A stretch of 24,565 nucleotides of DNA from a virus, in IMG/VR virus record IMGVR_UViG_3300032271_000565, positions 1 through 24,565 of that record; one strand, written 5' to 3'. The translations under genes and the position numbers were made by a program. The notes under the pieces were generated by a model, which saw only the letters and a program-made list of their open reading frames with translations, did no database searches and was not told the origin of the DNA. Positions 5,387-13,502 of this stretch are shown here, piece after piece. Each line of letters begins with the position of its first letter. The first letter of the stretch is position 1.

Positions 5387-7201
5387 TTATCTAATGTACC
5401 ATTCTTCAACAGAATCTGATATATCTCTCATTTTTATCCATCTTGGATTAACTGGTTGACCTTTTCTTAATCTAAGTTTTCCTACCAAACCAATTGTAGA
5501 CCATTCTGGTCTATTTTCTCTATTTACATATTCTAAATTTTTATTAAAATTTGGATTTAATTTTTCTCTTTTTTCTTTAATAACAGTATGATTTTCTGGA
5601 ATAATAATTCCTTCTGGTATTTCATCTTCAGCAAAACTATGATTTATAATTTTTTCATTTTCCCTATCATCTTTAATAATTTCATCCCAGGCAATTACGT
5701 TATAATCTTCCCAAATTCTTCTATTAAAATCATCTTTAACATACTTGTCTGTCCAAAAATTCCAAGCAGAATCTCCTACAAAAGATGGATTTCCAGAAAC
5801 CACACCAATAACATTTTCTGAAGATTCTAAAGATTTAATAACTTGATTTCCAACAAGTTGAACAGAATATCCTACACGATCTTCATTATCTGGATTTCCG
5901 TCTTGCCACTCAAAATATTCTGCATAGTCAGCAGCTGGTGTAGTAGCAGCAATATCTGAAGATAGGGCACCATCGCCACGAACGTGAAATTTTAAATCTC
6001 CAGCACTATTTGCATATGCAGAAATAAAATCAAATGCGGAGTTTGAAGTTCTTGTTGTATATAATTGTATATGACCACCAGTATATGCAGCATGACTGAC
6101 GCTTGAATATAAGGCATATGTAGATGAGCCAGATTCCCTATATCTGTATCCAATATTAGAACCAGTAATTCTTGTATTTCCCGCACCATAACCTTGAGCA
6201 GTTATATAAATAGCAGTAGTTAAATTTCCAATATTATTATATAAAGTAACTGAACTTGATTTATTTGCTCCAAACCAATCTGTATAAAGACCGCTTTGAC
6301 CATTAATTACAACATACCCATCTCCATAATTATTACCACCAAGGCTTTGACCACCTCTATTTGGATCTCCTTTTCCAATAACCATAACTGCACTAGAGCT
6401 ATTAGCATTACTGACTCCATCTCCAAAAAAATGAACACTCGTTACAATTCCTAGACTGCTTTGGTCAGCGGATCCTTGATCTGTATACATATACGGTAAG
6501 GCATTTCCTTGACCAGATAAAGTAAGTGTTCCAGGAAGACCTTTATAACCACTACTTCCAGTAACAATACTAAATCCACCATAACCATCTGGACCAAGCT
6601 CTGTATAGTATCCAGTATTATTATTAGAATCATATACATCTATTTTATTATTTTGAATATTAATTCCAGCACCCGTTAAAGTTCCATTAAAAATTTTAAA
6701 ATTACCAATTTGACCAGCACCCGCATATACAGTTCCTCTAAAATAAGCGTTGCCATTTGCATTGCTTAAGAAAAATTGTGCCTGACCAGATGATGTAGAT
6801 CCAGGTGTCGCTGATGCAAAGGAATATCCTAAGATTCCCGTTGAATTAATAATAACAGCACCTGCACTTGCTGTTCCTGTAAGTGCAGGAATTGTTGTAT
6901 ATCCCGCCGATGTGCTATTCCAAACTGTTGCCAAATCTATTGAACCTGAGTTTGCAACGCCATTTGCATCTAATCCACCTGCAGTTAATGCTCCACCTAC
7001 TGCACTACCCGATGACGCTGCAAGTGCAGTCACAACTGCAGTATTTGTAGATGTAAGTTGTGTTCCACTTGATGTTGTAATTGGAGCGGTAAAAGTAATA
7101 ATTTGTGAATTAGGAGAATAGTTTCCTTCAGAATCAATAGACCTAACAACTAATTTGTAAGTTTTACCTGGAACAATATTATTTAATTCAAGACTAGCCA
7201 T
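5387..7201 (-). CDS. Tail fibre or appendage protein with C-terminal Peptidase_G2 autocleavage domain
   Basis: The 604-aa protein has three regions. Residues 1-40 (LNNIVPGKTYKLVVRSIDSE then GNYSP) look like the second half of a fibronectin type III domain. Residues about 45-410 are glycine, serine and asparagine rich and repetitive, typical of a beta-helical fibre shaft. Residues from about 424 on (ADYAEYFEWQDGNPDNEDRV, then VVSGNPSFVGDSAWNFW and DDFNRRIWEDYN) match the Peptidase_G2 intramolecular chaperone domain known from the neck appendages of phages phi29 and GA-1, which helps trimer folding and then cuts itself off. A Ser-Asp pair at 415-416, just before this domain, is a possible cleavage point. 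The protein probably contacts the host surface. Its ATG directly follows the upstream TAA, with only a weak GGTGA ahead. Confidence 0.85.
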   Translation of the reverse strand: MASLELNNIVPGKTYKLVVRSIDSEGNYSPNSQIITFTAPITTSSGTQLTSTNTAVVTALAASSGSAVGGALTAGGLDANGVANSGSIDLATVWNSTSAGYTTIPALTGTASAGAVIINSTGILGYSFASATPGSTSSGQAQFFLSNANGNAYFRGTVYAGAGQIGNFKIFNGTLTGAGINIQNNKIDVYDSNNNTGYYTELGPDGYGGFSIVTGSSGYKGLPGTLTLSGQGNALPYMYTDQGSADQSSLGIVTSVHFFGDGVSNANSSSAVMVIGKGDPNRGGQSLGGNNYGDGYVVINGQSGLYTDWFGANKSSSVTLYNNIGNLTTAIYITAQGYGAGNTRITGSNIGYRYRESGSSTYALYSSVSHAAYTGGHIQLYTTRTSNSAFDFISAYANSAGDLKFHVRGDGALSSDIAATTPAADYAEYFEWQDGNPDNEDRVGYSVQLVGNQVIKSLESSENVIGVVSGNPSFVGDSAWNFWTDKYVKDDFNRRIWEDYNVIAWDEIIKDDRENEKIINHSFAEDEIPEGIIIPENHTVIKEKREKLNPNFNKNLEYVNRENRPEWSTIGLVGKLRLRKGQPVNPRWIKMRDISDSVEEWYIR

Positions 7202-8146
7202 TTAATATGTCACCGAGATATGATACTCAACATCAACTTTCTGCCCATAATACTTATTTAAAATTGGGGTAGCAGAAGATGATGCCCTACTTACTAATTT
7301 ATCGTATTGTGTTTGTAAATCCCCGTTAATTGTTCTTAGAGAATCTAGATATATTTGATTTGCAGTCCCGCCTGTAAATGCAAGTCTAATTGTAGAAAGA
7401 TTATAATTAAAGCCCGTTGCTGGAGTTGAACTTAAAGCCACAGAAGCTGCATAATACCCCGATGCAGATAGGGCAACGCTTGCTGCGGGGCTTGTCCATA
7501 AATTTCCTAAAGTGTCTGAAAATGTTACTGTTACGCTAGTTGAATTTACTGTTGTAGCACTAGCAGGAACAAAATATAATAAATTTAAGCTATCAACTGT
7601 TCTATTATTAAATAAAGATAAATTAATATTAGACTGAAGAATAATAGCAACTGCAGAAGTTGTTGCAACTGGAATAGAAATACTTGCCGTTCTTGTATTT
7701 ACTGAATTAGGTGTTAAATAGCTCCCTAGTGTAGCACCAGTATTTCTCCATAAAGAGCTTGCTGAAGTTCCATACATTTCATCAAAATTGGTAATAATAA
7801 AGTTATGTCTACTAACAGCATAGCCCCTATTATATGTTGGAAAAATTCCAATTTCATAAACAGTTGAAATAAGTTCTGGTGGTAATTGTGATTTAAGAAC
7901 AATTTGTTTTGCAGAAGCATCATACAATCTAACATTAATTGGATATCTATCAATCTCATAAGATAGATATGTATCTGTAGATGCTGTTGTAGTTCCAAGT
8001 GCACCTATTGCAAGCTGTCCCGCCCATGCACCCACTTGTCCAGTAAGGTATTGGTTAATCATATTTAAACCATTAGCAGTTACAATATTTTCTTTTTCAG
8101 CAATAATTTGACCATCTTGCTTAAAAATGTATTTTCCAGTTATCAA
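7202..8146 (-). CDS. Minor tail or baseplate protein, fibre-like
   Basis: The 314-aa protein begins MITGKYIFKQDGQIIAEKEN and continues VTANGLNMINQYL, with LAIG and TDTYLSYEIDRYPI further on. This N-terminal pattern is common in phage tail fibre and tail-tip proteins that join to the tail. The rest is all-beta and rich in S, T and A, and includes a region near 150-265 (SISIPVATTSAVAIILQSNI and the strands after it) that resembles a carbohydrate-binding jelly roll. Function as a structural, possibly receptor-contacting protein is inferred. The start is TTG at 8146, preceded by GGAG at a seven-base spacing; it overlaps the upstream TGA in a TTGA arrangement. Confidence 0.72.
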   Translation of the reverse strand: MITGKYIFKQDGQIIAEKENIVTANGLNMINQYLTGQVGAWAGQLAIGALGTTTASTDTYLSYEIDRYPINVRLYDASAKQIVLKSQLPPELISTVYEIGIFPTYNRGYAVSRHNFIITNFDEMYGTSASSLWRNTGATLGSYLTPNSVNTRTASISIPVATTSAVAIILQSNINLSLFNNRTVDSLNLLYFVPASATTVNSTSVTVTFSDTLGNLWTSPAASVALSASGYYAASVALSSTPATGFNYNLSTIRLAFTGGTANQIYLDSLRTINGDLQTQYDKLVSRASSSATPILNKYYGQKVDVEYHISVTY

Positions 8147-8592
8147 CTTTCTACTCCAACCATATCATATTCGTAGCTTTGTGCTCCAATTACGTCATCA
8201 AAATACAATGATGCTTTCCATCTAACAGAGCCATCTGCAGCCCCCGCATTATCATCAATAGTAAAAGATGTTACGTCAAGATAAAGATTTTGAGGCACAC
8301 TTGAATTAACATAATCTTCTGCTTCAACCTTACCAATAATAATTGGTGGTTGAATATCTACATAATCTGTAAAATCTGTAATATCATATCCAGCAAGATT
8401 AATTGTATTTAAATAATCATCTGGAGTACCATCAATTGTTTCTAAATTGTTATCTGGTACAACCAAGAAGTTATCTGGAGATATTTTTTTATAATCTTCT
8501 GTATTTCTTGGATCATTTGGAGAAATTTGGATATCTCTAGTTTTAGGCACGTTAGTAGGATTAACATACTTTTCTACCTTTTTTATTTCCAT
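8143..8592 (-). CDS. Hypothetical tail-tip protein
   Basis: The 149-aa protein is acidic, with an extended, proline- and asparagine-rich N-terminal half (ISPNDPRNTEDYKKISPDNF) and a beta-rich C-terminal half (QNLYLDVTSFTIDDNAGA then WKASLYFDD). No named family is recognised. A protein of this type between two tail-tip proteins is probably a connector or minor tail component. The ATG at 8592 has an AGAGG ribosome site, and a promoter just upstream gives it a leader of about 17 bases. It overlaps the next gene by 4 nt. Confidence 0.65.
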   Translation of the reverse strand: MEIKKVEKYVNPTNVPKTRDIQISPNDPRNTEDYKKISPDNFLVVPDNNLETIDGTPDDYLNTINLAGYDITDFTDYVDIQPPIIIGKVEAEDYVNSSVPQNLYLDVTSFTIDDNAGAADGSVRWKASLYFDDVIGAQSYEYDMVGVES

Positions 8593-8615
8593 TATATACC
8601 TCTCATTTTCTTTCT

Positions 8616-8624
8616 ATTATACCA
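8616..8624 (-). promoter_or_regulatory. Extended -10 promoter TGGTATAAT
   Basis: A perfect extended -10 box (TGGTATAAT on the minus strand) fills the short gap after the 1454-aa gene. The predicted start near 8609 gives a leader of about 17 bases with AGAGG before the ATG of the 149-aa gene. There is no good -35 box, as expected for an extended -10 type. The same nine bases occur at 21021-21029. Confidence 0.58.
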
Positions 8625-8625
8625 T

Positions 8626-11600
8626 TTATGAAGTTATCAATGGTTTCAATGATAATTCTGTATTGACAACCCCCGCATTAAATCCTTGAGTAATATTTGT
8701 AACAATACAGGTTACTGGCAAAATACTAGGGTCTGTTGGGTCATAACCAATTCTTTTTAAAGAATATATAAATTTAGCAAAATCTCCAATTTGCACAAGT
8801 GGGTTTCCAAAGACTGTTGCATCAAAACTATTATAGAAAGTATTAAATCCTTTGGCTAATACGTTCATAGACCTTTCAATAGCATCATGTGAACTTGCCC
8901 AAGATGTTTGAAGTTCAGCAACATTGTTAAGGAAAGTCTGATCAACAATTCTTTGCGTAGTAAATTCATTTGACAATGTTTGATACTTAGCTAAAATTGT
9001 TAGAGGTGTTACCGAAGATTGCTGTTTAGAAGTTAGAAATATAACTCCATTTTTATTATTAACCACAGCAAATCTACAACTAAATGGTGTTGTATCAAGA
9101 TCTGATGACATTAAGTCTCCAGGGACAACTTGTTCAAGTTGGTATGCTGCACCTGCAATTGGTGGGATTCCATAGACGTGTGGCAAAAGCTTGGCGGTTT
9201 CAGGAATAATTGCTGGCTTACTATATTTAATATCATAAACTTTTAGTCCACGAGCAGTTGAGTGAACTGTAAAAATAAATGGTTTTACTTTTCTAGGTTT
9301 ATTTTTTACAATATGATTTAGTCCTTGCTTAGAATAAAAATAATATTTGGCACGAATATCATATTCAATAGCTGACCATTGTTTTCCAAAACTGTCTTCA
9401 ACACAATCAGCATAAATTTCAGATACATTAATATTATAACCTACTGCATCTTTACTGTGACAAAATACTCCAAAGGTTCCTGAGCTTGTAGGTATCTTTT
9501 CTAAAATATCTCTGGTAAAAATTCTTTCACCATCTAGTCCAATAGCCATTACAGAACCATTTAAATAAATATTTAGTCTATGATATTTATTATCATCAAG
9601 AATATTTAATATTGGAAATGTAAAAAGAACTTGATCCTTACTTCCTTTGTATACCCTAAATGTAGTAGAAATTACACCTTTGTTCGATTCTCTGTTAATT
9701 TCAAAGAAATAAATATTAGTAGCATCAGTACCATTTAGATTTAAAAACATTCCTGTTGATAAATCAAATTTTGATTTTTTATTTGAAGGACTATTGCCAC
9801 TGTGAGCAAATGTCATAGAAAACAAATTGTAATTATTGTTTCCCGCTTGTTGAGCAGCCAATAATTTATATTGTTGAGATTTTTTATTAGATAAAGAAAT
9901 ACTAGACTTAGACTTATCAATTGCTGGCATAGTTGTTGCTACAGCAGTTTTACTTTCAATACCATATGTATAAGCCTTAAAATATTTAGACATATCAGCA
10001 TCTGTTTTAACTGTATGATCTGAAACTGGCGTTCCATATTTACCTCTTTGAACATTTACAACATTTCCAGTAAAGTGGTAATCTACGGCTGATGCGGTAG
10101 GAACTTTATCCGTAACATCAGCAATGCCATCATCAATATCACTGCTATTTCGAATAATTTTTGTAATATACACATCTGAATTATTTTTTGGATAAAAAAC
10201 ATATTCCATTCCAGAGTAGCTTATAATTTCATCATCAATAAATAATTCACCTTCTTGATTAGTAATCCAGTAATTTGGATTAGATGTAAAAGAATACATA
10301 TTGTTTGGATTTACATAAAAAACTTTATCTGCTTTCATTAAAGACTTACCTAGCCCAAATGCTGGTAGTGCAACATCAGTATCTTCTTTCCATACCTCTC
10401 CAGTTGTTCTCACCTGTTGACCATAGGTGTTATTGCTAGAGATATTTGCTACTGATGGGTCTCCCGAAACACTATTTCCAGATATCTTATATCTTAATCT
10501 AAGTTGACCAATTTTATCTGTTACATTTTCTTTATAACTATCTGCTACAAGATTTGGAATATAAGTATAACTTCCAGTTCCCGCCGTTGTTGTTTTATCA
10601 GTAACAGCAAAACTATAATTAAAGTTTGTTTGATTTAATTGATTGAAATATTGTTTCAAACTATCAAAACGCAAAATTCCATACTCATCCATGTATGCAC
10701 CTATTTGATGCAATGTTAGCAAATCTTGAAGATTTTCAAAAATAGTCTTATTGTCATCTGTCCAGAAGTTTCTTGTTGGTTCCGCTAATTTACAAACTTG
10801 ATACAACTTGTCGTAATCATAATCACTAAATACACCAGAGTTGAGCATTCCTGTAATAATTTCAAATAGACTACCATTTACAGATGAGTATTGTGCAGAC
10901 TCTCTTGCCTGTGCTGCAAGCTTAGTACCATCAAAGATATCAACAGTAACACTATTAATATCATTAACTTGCCAGCCTTCTGAGTAGCCCACAAATACTG
11001 GAATTTTTTCTTTAAGGTCTGGCTGAAATGATGGTGATGTAAGCATAGCAGTAAATTTTACACCTTGTCTAATAAGATGATAAAAATTTCCATTTTTAGA
11101 ACCATTTTCAAATACAGAGAGCGGGAAAAAATTAGAATCATAAAAAGGAATATTGCTAAATTCAATAGTTCCCGAATTAGTATTAATATATGAAATTGGA
11201 AAACCTGCAGAATTTGGAGCATTAAGATCTTTCTTCCATTTATAATTCATTAAAATATTTGATAAATCTAATTCAAGTCTTGGAGACAATTCAATAATAT
11301 GTAATCTTTGTAAATCTTGGTTAGATACAGAATCTGTTGATGTTGGATTAAAATAATTACTATTGCTTCCTGAAGTTAATGACATGCTTCCAGATGTTAG
11401 TGAAATACCTCTGACCTGTGTTAATACATTTTGAAGTCCCCCGCTTGCTGTAAGTGTTGGGGGTCCAGACCACTGTGTGGTTGACCAACTTGTTCCATTA
11501 TAATAAAGAACGGTTATTCCTGTTAAATTAAAAGCAGATGCGGGCAATGCAATATTTGTTGCAGCGTAGCTTGACCCTGTATAAATTGTTAATTGTGCTG

Positions 11601-12990
11601 ACGATGGATAATTAATTGCTGGATTATACTTAATCACAATTTTATTAACATTAAGATATTGATTATATCTTGCCTGAATTGATTTTTGAGTTGTGTCTGA
11701 AACATAATAGTTATACTTGTCATATTGTGATGGCAATAGTTGAACAAACGGTCTAGTATAATCTTTTGCAAAAACAACTTGTGGAGTTTTGAATACTAGG
11801 CTTACTGGCTTAACAATGGGTGCAGTTGTATTTGTTCCAACTACTTTATCTCTAGTAGGTAACAAGGGATGCAACTGTGCCTCACCTGGTCTTAATTGGC
11901 TAAATGGTCCATCGGTAGAATAATAATCAGAAAGAAAATAATCATGCTCTGTAATTTGATGAAGAAGGGGATTGTCAAAAAGCAAAGGAGCATATTCAAA
12001 GTCGGCAAAGATATCCATATTTAAGACAACATTTGAAAAACTAGATGTAGAGTTGTCAGAAGGTAGTCCAAACCATACCTCTACCTTTTTCCATACATCT
12101 GGTACTGTTTCAATTGCGCTAGTAATTTTTGAAAACCCGCCATTAATAATATCTGTTGCTTTAACATAACTTACAATATTTACAAGAGAGCCTGAAGAGT
12201 CATATGCATTAACTGATGGAACCGCAAATATATGACCAATAAAGTTTCCATTTGCATAAGCTTCTGATACACAAGCATTTAAATCATCAACAAAACTTGT
12301 TTGAAAAGTAGTACTTCTAAAAGCAGTACTTGTTTTATTTATTGAACGATATACCCTATATGCTGCTGCTGATGTATCTGATAGCCAGGATATTGTTACA
12401 GATCCCGTTCCATTTGTTGATGCAGTAATAATATCTGTATTATTAATTAAATCTGGACCCAATGTTTCACCGTTAGAGCCAACGCCTACTACACGATAAT
12501 ATACCGATGTTGTTCCAGAATTTGTAACATTTGTGACACTGCCAGATGTGATTATATTTGGAGAACCGTTTGTATAAGTATTATTACCTTTTAGATAAAA
12601 TGTAAATTTATAAAATGAACCTGGAGTTCCTGTAAGTGTTATGTTATTAGACTTAACTCCACCTTGAATTTTTCCGCTATAAAGACCTGAATAAACTGGA
12701 TCAGTATTTTCAATTTTTTTACCAACTGTAAAGATTAAAGCAGTTCCATTTGGATCTTCAATACTAACAACACCAGTTCCTGATACTGACTGTGTAACAC
12801 TGGCATTATATGCTGAACTCCAGGATGCGGTAGTTGGGAAGTTACTATCCAAAATTTGTAAAGAGTTGTAGGAAGTAGTAACGTGTGGCGTTACAAAAGT
12901 ATTATAATTCCATTCTGCCCACATCTGTGGGATAACTGCAATAGAGTTTGCTGAAGCAAACAATTGTTGAGTTGATGCACTACCTAACAT
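8626..12990 (-). CDS. Large tail-tip (minor tail) protein with FnIII and LamG-like domains
   Basis: The 1454-aa protein is the second largest in the window and lies two genes after the tape measure, the usual place of tail-tip or tail-associated proteins. Residues about 147-242 form a fibronectin type III domain (TTSVYYRVVGVGSNGETLGP, then SVTISWLSDTSAAAYRVYRS). Residues about 940-1000 contain DDEIISYSG and VNVQRGKYGTPVSDH; the RGxxGT segment is typical of tail-tip proteins. Residues about 1057-1193 (LNLNGTDATNIYFFEINRES through HRLNIYLNGSVMAIGLDGER) look like a concanavalin/LamG-type sugar-binding fold. The protein probably closes the tail tube and carries the fibres. The TAATG overlap with the upstream gene and a GGAG site support the start. 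Confidence 0.82.
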   Translation of the reverse strand: MLGSASTQQLFASANSIAVIPQMWAEWNYNTFVTPHVTTSYNSLQILDSNFPTTASWSSAYNASVTQSVSGTGVVSIEDPNGTALIFTVGKKIENTDPVYSGLYSGKIQGGVKSNNITLTGTPGSFYKFTFYLKGNNTYTNGSPNIITSGSVTNVTNSGTTSVYYRVVGVGSNGETLGPDLINNTDIITASTNGTGSVTISWLSDTSAAAYRVYRSINKTSTAFRSTTFQTSFVDDLNACVSEAYANGNFIGHIFAVPSVNAYDSSGSLVNIVSYVKATDIINGGFSKITSAIETVPDVWKKVEVWFGLPSDNSTSSFSNVVLNMDIFADFEYAPLLFDNPLLHQITEHDYFLSDYYSTDGPFSQLRPGEAQLHPLLPTRDKVVGTNTTAPIVKPVSLVFKTPQVVFAKDYTRPFVQLLPSQYDKYNYYVSDTTQKSIQARYNQYLNVNKIVIKYNPAINYPSSAQLTIYTGSSYAATNIALPASAFNLTGITVLYYNGTSWSTTQWSGPPTLTASGGLQNVLTQVRGISLTSGSMSLTSGSNSNYFNPTSTDSVSNQDLQRLHIIELSPRLELDLSNILMNYKWKKDLNAPNSAGFPISYINTNSGTIEFSNIPFYDSNFFPLSVFENGSKNGNFYHLIRQGVKFTAMLTSPSFQPDLKEKIPVFVGYSEGWQVNDINSVTVDIFDGTKLAAQARESAQYSSVNGSLFEIITGMLNSGVFSDYDYDKLYQVCKLAEPTRNFWTDDNKTIFENLQDLLTLHQIGAYMDEYGILRFDSLKQYFNQLNQTNFNYSFAVTDKTTTAGTGSYTYIPNLVADSYKENVTDKIGQLRLRYKISGNSVSGDPSVANISSNNTYGQQVRTTGEVWKEDTDVALPAFGLGKSLMKADKVFYVNPNNMYSFTSNPNYWITNQEGELFIDDEIISYSGMEYVFYPKNNSDVYITKIIRNSSDIDDGIADVTDKVPTASAVDYHFTGNVVNVQRGKYGTPVSDHTVKTDADMSKYFKAYTYGIESKTAVATTMPAIDKSKSSISLSNKKSQQYKLLAAQQAGNNNYNLFSMTFAHSGNSPSNKKSKFDLSTGMFLNLNGTDATNIYFFEINRESNKGVISTTFRVYKGSKDQVLFTFPILNILDDNKYHRLNIYLNGSVMAIGLDGERIFTRDILEKIPTSSGTFGVFCHSKDAVGYNINVSEIYADCVEDSFGKQWSAIEYDIRAKYYFYSKQGLNHIVKNKPRKVKPFIFTVHSTARGLKVYDIKYSKPAIIPETAKLLPHVYGIPPIAGAAYQLEQVVPGDLMSSDLDTTPFSCRFAVVNNKNGVIFLTSKQQSSVTPLTILAKYQTLSNEFTTQRIVDQTFLNNVAELQTSWASSHDAIERSMNVLAKGFNTFYNSFDATVFGNPLVQIGDFAKFIYSLKRIGYDPTDPSILPVTCIVTNITQGFNAGVVNTELSLKPLITS

Positions 12991-13502
12991 TAAATCTCCG
13001 TAAATTCCATCTTAATGTTAACAATATCTGTTAATCCAAAACGGTTTACTACCGTATAATCAAAAGCAGTAATAAATGCATTAAACTGCTCAAAGTTTGC
13101 TGATGCTGTATTTGTTGGGGTTGAATAAAAAGCTGATGCTGCATTCTTGGTATAATCATCATGTGAATGATTTATTCTTACAACAACTGGAGTAAAAAGA
13201 TTGGCTTCATAGAATGATTTTATCCAAGCCCCGCCCTTTTGTCCATCTACAGTTAAAGTATATCCTGAATCCGTACCAGTTGGTGAGTATGTCCCTGATG
13301 GCAAATCTTTCCAGTCTGTACCGACTTTTCTCTTTTTTGCTACAACAAATTTTCTCATAGTTCCATCTGCCATTCTTGCCACTTGTTCAACAAGATCGTA
13401 AGATATACTAATTGCTGATCTGTTGTGATCAGTTAATTGGTAAAATGTTGTTGGTGCTGAATTGCTGGCAATCATTATACCTGCTGATGCTGCATACGCC
13501 AT
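12990..13502 (-). CDS. Minor tail protein after the tape measure (distal tail candidate)
   Basis: The 170-aa protein is mostly beta-strand: RSAISISYDLVEQVARMADG, then TMRKFVVAKKRKVGTDWKDL, a glycine-rich turn, and a C-terminal FDYTVVNRFGLTDIVNIKME strand pair. The strand order and size would suit a small tail-tube or distal-tail type fold, but I recognise no named family. Position between tape measure and tail-tip protein is where siphophages encode the distal tail protein, so that role is the leading inference; typical Dit proteins are longer (about 250 aa). Start and stop overlap both neighbours in TAATG form, with TAGGAG before the ATG, so it is tightly coupled. Confidence 0.7.
   Translation of the reverse strand: MAYAASAGIMIASNSAPTTFYQLTDHNRSAISISYDLVEQVARMADGTMRKFVVAKKRKVGTDWKDLPSGTYSPTGTDSGYTLTVDGQKGGAWIKSFYEANLFTPVVVRINHSHDDYTKNAASAFYSTPTNTASANFEQFNAFITAFDYTVVNRFGLTDIVNIKMEFTEI

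Noticed and set aside
8635-8640. TTGATA as -35 of the promoter at 8616
   Set aside because: The spacer to the -10 is only 13 bases, too short for sigma70.
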